From positions 1,674,001 to 1,738,000 of the forward strand of contig JAGTJL010000001.1 of assembly GCA_020746875.1 (NCBI GenBank): a stretch of DNA of 64,000 nucleotides. The letters run 5' to 3'. This stretch comes from Rhexocercosporidium sp. MPI-PUGE-AT-0058 (taxonomy: Eukaryota > Ascomycota > Leotiomycetes > Helotiales). The notes under the pieces are model-generated. The model was not told where the DNA came from. It searched no databases and saw only the letters and a list, made by a program, of their open reading frames with translations. Positions 31,522 through 43,042 of this stretch are shown here, one piece after another. A program made the translations under genes and the position numbers. Numbering within the stretch: position 1 is the stretch's first letter; every line of letters begins with the position of its first letter.

Positions 31522-34521
31522 ATGCTCACTCCACGATGGAACGATAGTCACTCGATGCACAACCATGTTCCCAGCCATGGCCAGCTGCAGCCTCGTCCCC
31601 ATCCTTCCTCAGCCTTGCGACCGATACAGCCTCCTAGGTATTCTACCACCAGAGGTGCTCAGCTTCTAGTCAATCATACACCACCGGCACTTGCAAACTG
31701 GCAGGAATTCCCATCTCTACCAGGAAAATCGAAAGCAGTCCCAATCATTAACCCACAAACCGGCACAGCTCATGCCAGCCTTGTCTCAGCACAAGAGCAG
31801 CCGGCATTGTCCAAACAATATTCTGATGGAAGAAGTCGAATTTGCAGCACTGCTGTAGACGGTAAAGCTGGACAAAATTCTGGTGCACAGCGAGATTCTC
31901 CTACTGAAAGCAGTAGCCGTGAATTCAACATATATGCACGGCCTTTCGTCCCGGAAGCTTTTTCGATCATAAATGAGCTCATACCGCCCGAAGGACGTGA
32001 CATCCATACCAAAGGAGCCAAGGAGATTGACTGTGAGGTATACATTGGTCGTTGTATTCCCCGGGATTTCCTTCCAGATATACCTCTGCCCATTGAGTCT
32101 CCCATGACCTCGCCTTTCGACCTGGTAGACGGTGTCATGCATACAGACTACGAGACCTATTTCCAATTTCACATCGAGGCGGAGATCAAATCTCAGATGC
32201 TCGAAAATGAGACCTACACCCTATTCGGACACGCCATTAAGGATCCAATCCACGAAATTAGGGATCCGATCCAGGATCCGCTGGGCTTCACAACTTGTTC
32301 TATCTTGGTCCCTGGCCTACGAGAGAATAGCCCTTATGTTGAAGAAGACGATGTAATCGAACTTCGAGAGCTCATCTATGACCAATCAGGAAGATTGCGT
32401 GGAATGGAGCATTGGCTGGCTCAACTGAGTCAATTTTATGGAAACAAACCGTGGTCACCACGATGGAGAAATGAACTATCACCTGGCTGGACAGGCTTTA
32501 TCTACCACGCTCGAGTTCTAGCGGTTCAGAGGAAAGACAACACCCTGGTGATCAGAATTGACCAAAGTCCTGACGCATGGCGGTGGGCTCTTCCTTTTCG
32601 CGAAAGCCCACGGTTCAACATTCAATTTCCGGTCGCAATGGCGCGATACCAGCCAATGAAGCTTGCTTTACCCATCATCCAGAAAGCTCTCAGACATGCC
32701 GATAAAACCAGATATCACCTCACGAATAATGTCAGAAGTCCTCCCAACACCCCTTGGCTTCAGTCTATGCTTTTCCCTGTGGAAAAAGACTGCGATAAAC
32801 AAATATCGTTGAACCCCGGAAACTTCAAGCAGAAATTCTTCGATGACCAGCTCAACTGGGAGCAGAAAAAGGCGATCGGGAGTATTTGCTCGCGTGACTA
32901 CGGTGTTCTTCCCTTCTTGATCTCAGGGCCTCCTGGCACTGGCAAGACAAAGACATTGGTCGAAGTTGCTCTGCAACTAATCAAATGTTCCGATGGAGTC
33001 TCTCATATACTGTTCTGCGCACCGTCAGATCAAGCGGCAGACATGATTGTGCAACGCACCAGCTCACATTTTAGCAAGGGTGAACTACTGAGACTGAATC
33101 GGTCATCACGCACATTTGCTGAAGTGCCGGGAGCAGTACTACCATATTGCTGGGTTTTGGAGGATAAATTCGATCTACCAGATTTCCAGCTGCTCATGGC
33201 TTGCAAGCTGGTGGTCACCACATGCCGAGATGCCTCGCTACTCCTCTATTCACGAGTGTCCAACACCGACCTTATCGCTGCTGAATCCGGGCTACGTTGC
33301 GCCATCAATCCAGACGCCACTCCACCTACCATGTTCCAACTCCACTGGACAGCTCTCATCATTGACGAAGCCGCTCAAGCTATAGAGCCAGAAGCGTTAA
33401 TACCTCTTTCTGTCGTTGCGCCTCTCGATTCGGTCAAAATCAAATCCCTACCCTTGGTCATCATGGCGGGTGATGAACACCAACTTGGTCCACGTACCTC
33501 GCTACCATCATCGCCATTGAAGACCTCACTTTTCGCACGACTCTTCGCCCGACCAGTATACGCTAACCATGTGCTTTCACGGGGACAGGCTGGAGAACGG
33601 GAACCAAAGATCCTCAACAGATCTATGCTTCCCATTGCCCGGCCAGCTTTCGCAAACTTGATCCGCAACTACAGGTCACATCCCGCAATCCTTGCCGTCC
33701 CGTCATCATTGTTTTACTTTGATACACTAGAACCCGAGGCCGCTGATACGGATTGCCTAGCCTCTTGGTCTGGATGGCGTGGTCGGAAATGGCCGGTGTT
33801 GCTTCATAACAACAATTTTGAAGATAGTATGGATCTAGAGAATGGAGGATGGCACAATGCTGGCGAGGCTCAAATCGCATGCAAATATGCCGCTGAACTG
33901 GTCCAATCAGGCTTGGTAGCGCAAAAAGACATTTGCATCATGTCTCCTTTCAAAGCTCAAGTCGCATGTCTACGCCGCATAATGCGGCGGCCACGATTTG
34001 GCTCATTGTGGGACATTGATATCGGACCCACGGAAGCGTTCCAAGGGCTTGAACGTAGCGTTGTCATCCTCTGCACAACCCGATCCAAGCAGCAATTCGT
34101 CGAGAGCGACAAGAAAGCAAATTGGGGTGTCATCGGTATGCCAAATGTGATGAATGTTGCGCTGACGAGAGCAAAGTACGGGTTGATCGTGATTGGGAAG
34201 AGAGATACACTATTCTTGGATGCCAATTGGAGAGCATTCTTGGAGTTTTGTGAACGGAATGGCTTGGTGAATGGCGAAGACAGCCGACCTGTGCAGGATA
34301 AAAGCAATACCAAGCCGTCGACAAGGCTTGAGAAAGTCCTGTTGGCGCGGGAGGAGGAGCCGAATGAATCGAGAGTTTTGAAGGTGTATAGTCAGGAGGA
34401 TGAAATGTGGACTTTTGGAATGCAAGCTGCTTTGGATGCAGATAGTTCGGATAGCTATGAATTGAGCGATGATGGCGAAGGAAACGATGAGTACGAGTAT
34501 GGCGAGAACGAAGAAGTCTGA
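31522..34521 (+). CDS. superfamily 1 helicase, Upf1/MOV10/SDE3-like
   Basis: Intronless, 999 residues. An N-terminal half without clear domains (Pro/His/Gln-rich to ~60) is followed by an SF1 helicase core: Walker A GPPGTGKT at 469-476, motif Ic region KLVVTTCRDASLLL, motif II DEAA at 615-618, motif III GDEHQLGP, motif IV NYRSHPAI, MSPFKAQVACLR, motif V TEAFQGLERSVVI, and motif VI NVALTRAKYGLIVIG with the arginine finger near R883. The DEAA box and QGxE element place it among Upf1-like RNA helicases, closest in plan to MOV10/SDE3. In fungi that group includes SAD-3 of Neurospora meiotic silencing and S. pombe Hrr1; whether this gene is the ortholog is inference. The C-terminal ~45 residues are acidic (DSSDSYELSDDGEGNDEYEY). 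No Upf1 CH zinc domain was seen. Confidence 0.88.
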   Translation: MLTPRWNDSHSMHNHVPSHGQLQPRPHPSSALRPIQPPRYSTTRGAQLLVNHTPPALANWQEFPSLPGKSKAVPIINPQTGTAHASLVSAQEQPALSKQYSDGRSRICSTAVDGKAGQNSGAQRDSPTESSSREFNIYARPFVPEAFSIINELIPPEGRDIHTKGAKEIDCEVYIGRCIPRDFLPDIPLPIESPMTSPFDLVDGVMHTDYETYFQFHIEAEIKSQMLENETYTLFGHAIKDPIHEIRDPIQDPLGFTTCSILVPGLRENSPYVEEDDVIELRELIYDQSGRLRGMEHWLAQLSQFYGNKPWSPRWRNELSPGWTGFIYHARVLAVQRKDNTLVIRIDQSPDAWRWALPFRESPRFNIQFPVAMARYQPMKLALPIIQKALRHADKTRYHLTNNVRSPPNTPWLQSMLFPVEKDCDKQISLNPGNFKQKFFDDQLNWEQKKAIGSICSRDYGVLPFLISGPPGTGKTKTLVEVALQLIKCSDGVSHILFCAPSDQAADMIVQRTSSHFSKGELLRLNRSSRTFAEVPGAVLPYCWVLEDKFDLPDFQLLMACKLVVTTCRDASLLLYSRVSNTDLIAAESGLRCAINPDATPPTMFQLHWTALIIDEAAQAIEPEALIPLSVVAPLDSVKIKSLPLVIMAGDEHQLGPRTSLPSSPLKTSLFARLFARPVYANHVLSRGQAGEREPKILNRSMLPIARPAFANLIRNYRSHPAILAVPSSLFYFDTLEPEAADTDCLASWSGWRGRKWPVLLHNNNFEDSMDLENGGWHNAGEAQIACKYAAELVQSGLVAQKDICIMSPFKAQVACLRRIMRRPRFGSLWDIDIGPTEAFQGLERSVVILCTTRSKQQFVESDKKANWGVIGMPNVMNVALTRAKYGLIVIGKRDTLFLDANWRAFLEFCERNGLVNGEDSRPVQDKSNTKPSTRLEKVLLAREEEPNESRVLKVYSQEDEMWTFGMQAALDADSSDSYELSDDGEGNDEYEYGENEEV

Positions 34522-35972
34522 GGAACCGTACAGCACTTCGGGTGGGGTTAACATTGGTGAACAAGGCCGGCGCTTGGTGACATTCCGAGTCAACTCAGGT
34601 GTACAATACCCTGTATGGGTAACTAGCAAGGAGCGCATAAGTACAGATCAAGGAAAGGGTGGAGGGAAGAAACATGTCTCGATTGAAAGCTCGGGAACTC
34701 AGATGAATCTGCCGAGGTTCTGGTTGGGATTTCTTGCAAACGAGACATTTGCTGCTGATGAAGTTGGCAATTATAACTCAAAGAAGGACGCCTAGTTTAG
34801 ATTACCTGTGGATAGAGTCAGAAATTTTCCTGGAAAAAATCAACAGCCAGCAGGTAGACTACACGAATGGACGTTCTGGCCGAAGTCCAACCTACATCTG
34901 GTTTTAACAGTCCGATCGAGAGTGAGAATAGAATTCAGAACACGCGAACAAGGGCGTTCCAAAATCGGGTGTAAAACCCACACATGACTCGTTGGCAACC
35001 AAGAGTGACATTTATTTCGTACCTAGTCCTTTTAGGACGGTGGCTATAGCCTTTGTTTGCCAATCGGCTCGTTCAAGAATGGATACAAGATGGTCATCGC
35101 ATTTCTCCTAAAAGTTAGCCACGAATTTAGAAGCAGTAAATCCTCAGTTCGATTTGATTGTGGAATCAAATATGCCAATTGGCGAAGACATCAAGATAAT
35201 TCTGCCGTTCGAGGGAATCCCTCCCTCTATCCAGTGGACTGAAAATCGGCTTATCCACTACCAGGGATAGTGAGTTTGATAATTCGTCAAGCTACTCTAT
35301 AAGTGCGAGGACCCTTTTGCAGACAGACCGTTGGATGAAGGAAGTGGTAATAAGCACTTATCTGGTAACGATGCGTTGGTCTCCGTCTCCGTGAAGAATA
35401 AAGCGACATGTCCGCAAGTAAGTACTTTCGTACATCCGTTACGGAGTTTACATAATTACCCGAAAACAAGTCTTCGCTTGGTCTCGCCAAACAAAGGGGA
35501 AATCATCTCGCATTGTCATCATCATCATGAAATCTGAATCATCTGCGGGGCAGCTGCCATGGCTCTGAGGGATGTTGATTGGCTTGAAATTGGAGAACGG
35601 GGCAGATCAAGCAATGATTGACAGAGGCAGAGAGCTAAGACCGCTTGTGCCGCAAGGCTGCATCTCACTGTTGAAGTCTGTTCGCACCTCGGCCTTCGCT
35701 CTTGAGATGCGAATCGCGAGCCTCCCAAATCCGCGGTGTTAGTTGAACAACCATCATGTCTCCTCATAAGAAACAACATGGTACTCCGAGTATAGAGGAA
35801 TATAAAGAAGTATCAGTGCCTACTTGAAAATATCACCTACTGTCTACTGTCGTCTTCGTCCTGTCCTTGACCGCCGCCTTCTCTTGTCTGCAGTACTGCA
35901 CTCACACCTTGCTTCCTTCAGTCTCTTTGGAATTATTCGTATCGACTTTTATTCCATCGACAAAAGCTAGAA
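34522..35972. other. intergenic region upstream of the MFS transporter
   Basis: No supportable gene. A frame at 34469-34795 overlaps the helicase 3' end out of phase and has no domain. The CT-rich stretch at 35830-35930 just before the transporter ATG resembles a promoter/leader. Confidence 0.5.
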
Positions 35973-37523
35973 ATGGCTGCGAATCTACCAGCTTCCGGCG
36001 CATCGACGATCGTGGACGAGAAGATGCCCGACTCTATCGAGAAAACGCCTTACGAGCAAAACGCCAAGGATAACGGACGACATTCCCTTGATCGAGTTGG
36101 CAGCCAGAAGGAGACCGAGGCGAACATATTCCCAGAATCAGAAGTCGAGGCAGAGGCAGATCTGGAGAAGGGAGGAGTGATACCAAAGTTGGCACCTACA
36201 CCTGGTGGAGTGAATCCTGCAGATTTCCCAGATGGAGGCCTCGAAGCATGTCTGGTGGTCCTAGGAGGATGGCTGTGTCTGTTCTGCAGCTTCGGATGGA
36301 TCAATTGCATAGGTGTCTTCCAGGAATACTATCAGGAGCACCTCCTCTCTGGATACTCGTCAAGTACAGTCTCGTGGATCCCATCTCTGGAGCTCTTCAT
36401 GATGTTCGTTGGAGGACCTGTTTTTGGCAAGGTCTTCGATAATTATGGACCAAAATGGCTTCTCTTGGCTGGGACTTTCTTCCACATCTTCGGCTTGATG
36501 ATGACGTCTCTGTCTACCAAATACTATCAGTTCATCCTTGCACAAGGCGTCTGCAGTGCTCTTGGTGCCAGTGCGATTTTCTACGCTGCTATGAGCTCGG
36601 TCGGGACATGGTTCTTCAAGAATCGCGCGACAGCTTTTGGCACGATGGCATCTGGGTCGTCGCTAGGAGGAGTCATCCTCCCAATCATGGTGTCGAAACT
36701 TATTCCGCAAATCGGGTTTCCGTGGACAATGAGAGCGGTTGCTTTCACCATGTTCGGCATGCTCATCCTTGCAAACTTCACTGTCAAGTCTAGGTTGACT
36801 CCACAACCGAAGAAGCTTGATCTCATGACTTTCATCCTTCCACTGAAGGAACCTGCTTTTGCTTTGCTCTGTCTAGCATCATTTCTATTCTTCTTCGGAA
36901 CGTTTTTACCATTCAACTATATTATTCTGCAGTAAGTTGTATCGAATCCGCCTTGCATATCTGCTGACAAAATTTAGGGCCCAGAGTCATGGAATGTCGG
37001 CCAACTTGTCGATATATCTCATTCCTATTCTTAACGCTGCTTCGTAAGACATTCCTGAGCGTTTGGTTAATGATTTCACCGCTGATGAACAATCAGGGTC
37101 TTTGGTCGTATCCTTCCAGGGATTGTTGCCGACCGTGTCGGCCGCTTCAATGTTATGATCATCACCACTGGCTTCTCAGCAATAATCGTACTAGCGCTCT
37201 GGCTCCCCTCCTCAGGCAATATCCCAATTATCATATTCTGTGTCCTGTACGGTTTCTCATCAGGAGCATTTGTCTCAATGGGACCATCGCTCATGGCTCA
37301 AATCTCGCCAATTCGCGAGCTGGGGACGCGGAATGGGACGTTCTTCTTATGCGTAGCCATCGGAGGTTTGACAGGAAATCCCATTGGCGGAGCTTTGATT
37401 GGGAGTGACAATGGAGGGTTTCATCACCTGCAGATATTCTGCGGAGTGACGATGGCGGCGGGCTCTTTAGTGTATGTAGCTGATCGTTGGGTGCAGGTTG
37501 GCTTCAAGGCAAAAGTGATTTGA
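35973..37523 (+). CDS. MFS transporter, monocarboxylate (MCT) type
   Basis: Membrane carrier of the fungal monocarboxylate-transporter-like MFS group (Mch/Esbp6 relatives). Exons 35973-36931, 36978-37043 and 37097-37523 give 483 residues. The first ~85 residues are hydrophilic, acidic and cytosolic. Twelve hydrophobic segments follow: GGWLCLFCSFGWINCIGVFQ with the downstream YYQ typical of the group, VSWIPSLELFMMFVGGPVFG, FDNYGPKWLLLAG, SSVGTWFFKNRATAFGTMASGSSLGG, FNYIILQAQSHGMSANLSIY, and the second-half motif FGRILPGIVADRVGRFN. Intron 1 and 2 junctions restore QAQSHG and AASVFGR. Substrate is not readable; many such proteins do not carry monocarboxylates, and some sit in metabolite clusters, but no cluster enzymes are near. 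Its start follows a CT-rich leader. Confidence 0.92.
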
Positions 37524-38057
37524 AGATGGCCAAAGACATTGGAGATGCTGTTCTGATCAAAACAAAAATGGTAGCATCGCCTCTTGTATCGCTTTTGGAC
37601 AATAGACTGCACTATAGCATTTTAATGATTATAATATTTTCTCTCGCCTCATTGAGTCTTCCGGGGTACCAAAGTTGTAATTTTCCCCGCATATGTTTTC
37701 TTTGCAATTTTGAGATACCGAAGAATAAGTCAAGCATACTTTAGAGAAGCCTCAATGCTGATGAATTGTGGAATACTAAGGGGTCAAGGGAAGAAGACGT
37801 TTGACAAATTACTCCCGCTTTGAGAAGTGGAGCCGAGAGGCTCTTGCCTTCTTTGGTGGGGCTCGTTGCTACGGGGCAACAGCCGAAATAACTGCGGACG
37901 AGCAAAACATCATCAACTTCAAAATCATCCTCACGAAACGGCCAACGACCAACGACCAAAGATTTTGAACAGGGTTCAAGCGACTGTTAAGTGACAGTCA
38001 CGCACTGCGCATTCCATTGAGCCTTCCTGTCTTTAATTAATATCTCATTGTCCCATC
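37524..38057. other. intergenic region between transporter and kinesin
   Basis: Contains the 3' flank of the MFS gene and the promoter of the kinesin gene. No gene recognised. Confidence 0.5.
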
Positions 38058-40366
38058 ATGTCTGTCAGAGGTAAATGCATCCGCACTCTCCAACGACTGT
38101 ATCATTTAGCTAATATACTCCAAGTGGTCGCCCGCATCCGACCTTTGCTTGCAAAGGAACTCGATAAAGACACCATTGTGCGTGCGGAGAGCAGCCAGGA
38201 AGGAAAGCCCAACAATGTCGTACGAATACCGAATCCCAAGAACGAGGCCGAGGAATTTAGTTTTACGTTCAATGGTGTTTACGATATGGGCACAACACAA
38301 GAGGAGCTGTTTACGAATGAAGGTAAGTCAATTGGCCGTATGCTCTGCAGAGATTCTGACGAGAGACAGTTGCACCGCATCTCAAGTCTCTCTTTCAAGG
38401 TCTGGATGTTATGGTTTTTGCATACGGCGTCACTGGAACGGGAAAGACACATACGATGAGAGGCGGCTTGAAGCTGTCGGAGAGGGGAATCATCCCACGA
38501 CTGCTAAGTGGCATTTATCGAAGGGGTAGGAAGGTCACTAAGGACTCTGGAGACAAAACAACAGTCACAGTCACGCTTTCATATTACGAAATCTATAACG
38601 ACAAGGTATACGACCTCTTCGAATCGCCCGAGAAGAGATCACTGGCGGGTCTGCCCATCCGGGAGAAGGATGGAAAGACTTTTGTGGTTGGGCTTTCGGA
38701 GCATGCTTGCGATGATTTGAAGGATTTCGAAAGACTATATATCGAGGCAAACAATAATCGGAGCACGGCTGGCACGAGTCTCAATGCGCAGAGTAGTCGG
38801 AGCCATGCGATTCTTATGGTCAAGGTAACGCAGACGAATGGAGACGAGACGTTGATCAGTACCGCATCTGCCATTGATCTGGCTGGTTCGGAAGATAATC
38901 GGCGAACGGATAATAATAAGGAGAGGCTGGTGGAGTCTGCTAGTATAAACAAGAGTTTGTTTGTACTGAGCTCGTGCATCGATGCTATTGGGAGAGGCGA
39001 CAAGAGAATACCTTTCAGAGAGAGCAAGATGACTCGGATCCTCAGTCTGGGCCAGAACAACGGAATTACGATTATGATCCTTAACCTAGCTCCGCTGAGG
39101 TCGTATCATCTGGATACTCTCTCGAGTCTGAATGTCTCGAGCAGAGCGAAGCGTATCGAAGTCCGAGAAATCGAGAACGAGGTCGTTTTCACACAGCCGC
39201 CGAGGAAGACCGCACCACTTTCGGGGACATCAATCACACGCCAGCCGTTGCGACCTCTGGCCAATGCTCATAACACACATGCAAACGCAGCAGCTCAGAA
39301 GGGAGACAAGCCTGCCAAGGCATTCTCGGTCTACACAGACAAATCCAAGACAACAGGACCACCACGCGCCGCCGCTCCCCGGGCAAATACAACTTCCAAA
39401 CGTCCCTCTGACTCCTCGATGACTTCTCGACCTACGAAAGTGGCTCGTCCAAATATCATGGGAGTGAGAGCTGTAGCTGAACTCTCCTCGGCGAAGATTG
39501 AAGAAATGGTTGAGCGGAAAGTACAGGAAGCATTGGCCGCACGTCAGCCAGCCACTGCCACTACGGAAATCAGTGAGGCGGTCCAGCGAAGACTTGAGGC
39601 TCTGGAGAAGAAGATCGAGAGCGGAGAAGCAGAGGACGCTAGAGCAGAGGGATTGCGTTTCTTGTTGATGGCGAAACAACACAAAGAGAGAGGCGAGGAT
39701 TCGAGTGCTTTGAAGATGTACGAGTTGGCCGTTCCTTTCTTCCCAGGACAAGAGAAACTGCAAAAGAAGATCGAGCATCTCAAGGCGAAGATCCAGGCAA
39801 AGAAAGACCATGCAGCTGCGACATCTGTTGGACAACTAGAGACGGAGAAGCGAAGGGCTTTGGCAACTATTCCTATCGGTGCTTTGCCGTTACCTCCCAC
39901 ATCCTTCGAAATCCAATCAGAGGTTCCCGCCAAGCAACGCAAGACAAAGGGCAGCGCAGAATCAGATGATGAATTCAACGGATCGGCAGTATTCCAAGCA
40001 GATGACTATGAAGACGACGACAGCTTCTCCTACAGAGCCACCAAGTCAAAAAAGCCAAAAGCCAAACCAGCAACCAAATCAGCGCTCCGCATCTTCTCCG
40101 ATGAAGTCGACGCCCACGGACTCGAACCTCCAACACCACGCACCCGCCATCTCCTCGACATCGTCAACTCACGAAACGTCGCCATGATCAAAGGGCTCAG
40201 CGGAGTTGGAGCCAAGAAAGCACGGGACCTTGTGGAATTCTTGGAGCTACAGAATGACGACGAGGGTGGCAATATCAGGAATCTTCAGCAACTGATTGCA
40301 GTCCCTGGATTGGGGAAGCGGAGTGTTGAGAGGGCTTATGAGGGGATTGCGGCTTTACTTGTATGA
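38058..40366 (+). CDS. kinesin-10 (KIF22/Kid-like) chromosome-associated motor
   Basis: ATP-dependent microtubule motor predicted to act on spindle or chromosome arms. Exons 38058-38070, 38125-38322 and 38370-40366 give 735 residues. The N-terminal motor begins at once (MSVRVVARIRPLL), with P-loop GVTGTGKT at 90-97, switch I NAQSSRSH, switch II DLAGSE, and the neck region near RAKRIEVREIENEV. A Ser/Pro/Lys-rich linker and a charged helical segment (about residues 480-580) follow. The C-terminus has paired helix-hairpin-helix motifs (IKGLSGVGAKKARDLVEFL; LIAVPGLGKRSVERAYEGI), the DNA-contact element that marks kinesin-10/Kid. The first exon is just 13 nt. Intron 1 is 54 nt and has no stop in frame, so its retention would add 18 residues before VVARIRP. 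The spliced form fits the family better. Confidence 0.91.
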
Positions 40367-43002
40367 ATATGGGTATTTGGCGTTGCATTATTGGTGTTTG
40401 GAGATTACTTGTTGGTTATTGATTGGGTGGGTTGCATATTGATTTTATGGGGGCGATGGGGAGTTTGGTGTAGTGGAGACTTTGAGATGGAGGAGTATAT
40501 ATTCCTGGCGAGTACTGATTCTATACTATACATTAAACCTTTTGTGACCTCTGTCAATCTTCTAGGTCTTTCAACCAAGGCAACTCTACTGATATGTGAC
40601 AAGCAAAAGCAATGTCTTGTGGTAGTCTTACCTGTCAAGCATGATGAGTACCTGGTAAGCCACGAGCAGGCATAGACAAACACCCTCCTCCCTCAAGGGG
40701 ATCTGAATATTATTGCAAGCGGACAATACAGCTAGATTGTCTCTTGTAAGTGGAGGGAGTGCTGAGGTAGACTAGCCCTCGACGATTCTATCAATCACTG
40801 GTATCGAATTCATGTCTCGACGATCATCAATCAAGTTTGTCTGTCACTTTGGGGGTTTCTCATCAACAGTCAAAAAATTGAAGTAAATAGAGCCTAGTCC
40901 TCTGCACACGTTGGAAGTCAAGCATTGCTATCCAGATCTCGCCTATAGGAAACTCTAGCTTGTAAGACCAGAGGATCCGATTTGACAGCCAGCTGAGGCC
41001 GGCCTCCAACTTGATTTGCATGAAGTAGAGCTGCTTATATTTCAAATAGCGGCTTGTGAAGTTAAGACATCAATCCCATAAACCAAATCAACAACCTTCT
41101 CCCACTCGCTATCCTCCTCTCAGCCTTTCTTTTCATTCTACTGAGCGAAGAGCAGAGCGCCTACACAGTCCTAAGGTCGAAAGAATACTTCTACTCTCCA
41201 GCGCGCTGCACGGAATTAAGTTTTTATGTTCGATGGCAAACAAACGACAAGGAATATTTCAAATGCCTGCGCCAGCATGAGGGCGGCTCTGGGTCCAAAA
41301 GATGAAGATGGCAGGTGTTGCACCAATGACATCAATCTCAATGCTGAGTCTAGTATGCCACATTCCTACAAGAGCGTGTTCTGGATTCTAGTAGTTAGGC
41401 ATAAGGAGGGCCGGATAGCTAACTAAACTTGCTGGGAAGCTTCAGAGGGTAGTAGGATAGCCTGGATAGGCAGTTGAGGGTGGAGGCTGCTTCGTTCTAC
41501 CTTATGCTAGGAGAAAGACATGAATTAACGAACGCAAGAAGTTATTAGGTTGCGGTTGGAAGTCTTGATTCGATGAAGTTCAAGTGATGATTGCCATTCG
41601 TAGATATCACTTACGAACAATTTCCTACTTTCGCTCCATGTTTCGGGTTCTTTTTCTCACTTCATCTTATTATTTACTTCCCATGATACTTGGATACTGC
41701 CTGTCAAGTACGAAGTCCATTGATCCAATCCCATCCCATCCCCAGATTCTTCATTATTCACACTCATCGTCTTACCATACACACCCAACATCGCCTTAAA
41801 GTCGTCTCAAAGCTAAGTCTGTATCTAGATCCAGGTATAGGTCTAGATCTCTACCTAACCCCTCTGTCGTTGAAGCCTAAACATCTAACTACCTACCTGA
41901 TTGACACTCACCGACTAATCGCTAGCCAACATAAACAACTCACATCCAGTCGCTCGCCGGAACTGGGTATCTCCTTGTTAATGTGTCTCCTTCTTTCCTC
42001 CAAAAAGATCCGGACGGCCTACTTACCGTGTTGCATGTGCTGGCACTGCATATCGAGTCAGTCGGTCCATCATGCGGCTAGATTTCTCTCTTCCCCTTTT
42101 GCATCTTAGAAGCTTGTTAAGTGTAAGATCTCACGATCCCGGAACAATCACCCCCTCGGAATCAACAAACTTGCGTTTTACGAAGCGAATGCATTGAAGC
42201 CCCCTCTCCTGGAATCTAGATCTTGGCTGGGATTACCACTTATCGATTGTAAGCCTGTAGCTACTCAGCCAGCCATCACTAGTGGATCGAGCGTCACCGC
42301 TTCACGTCTGCTGTCATCAGGGTTCTCCCGGCTTCGAATCAAATACAAATAATGCATGGCAGAAATTACAATAGACTCCCTCCCGCCTCCCTCTGTAGTC
42401 AAACATCCAACTCTCAGATCGTTGTAGCTTTCTCATCCCTTCATAGCCCTTCAATCCTACACAGTTCACGGTTCATACTTTAGCAAGTAACGAGGAGCAA
42501 GACAAGAGCAAACGACTATTGAGTCTTAGCTTCAACCCATTCGGCCCGAGACAAATGCTTACTTACTGATCCCATCCATATCCATGCTTTCACAAACTTC
42601 TATGCGTTTTTCCCCAGACTCTATCTACCTAGGGAGAACCCAGTAAAGGAAATGACTAGCTCTATCACATGACCAACTTTTATCATTGAAAGATTCAAAA
42701 CCACACCCCGGTTTCACGAAGCGAAATAAACATACCCTACAGTAAGTACAAACACGAAAATCTTACATCTTTCCTTCCATCTTCTCCAACAACAGGGTAA
42801 CTCCTAATACCCGTATCGTGTCAACAAAGCCACGTTTTTCTATTCTTGGCTCCCGGCCGCCCTCAAAACCCCTCAAAACCTAAAGCCATAAAGTTAAACT
42901 TCCGCATATTCCATATCAAACATACTTTAATGTTTCTCCTGCTTCCCGCGTGGTCAGTCCGCCCCTTGAAAGGGGTATCCTTGGTGTCTAATTAAGCTTC
43001 TT

Positions 43003-43042
43003 ACATCACATCACATCACATCACATCACATCACATCACATC
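43003..43042 (+). repeat. (ACATC)8 microsatellite
   Basis: Eight perfect tandem pentamers, directly countable in the sequence. Confidence 0.95.

Noticed and set aside
34469..34795. 108-codon + strand frame at the helicase 3' end
   Set aside because: Its first part overlaps the helicase C-terminus in another frame; the rest has no recognisable feature.
38593..39060. 155-codon minus-strand frame opposite the kinesin motor
   Set aside because: Antisense shadow of the motor domain; mirrored codons only.
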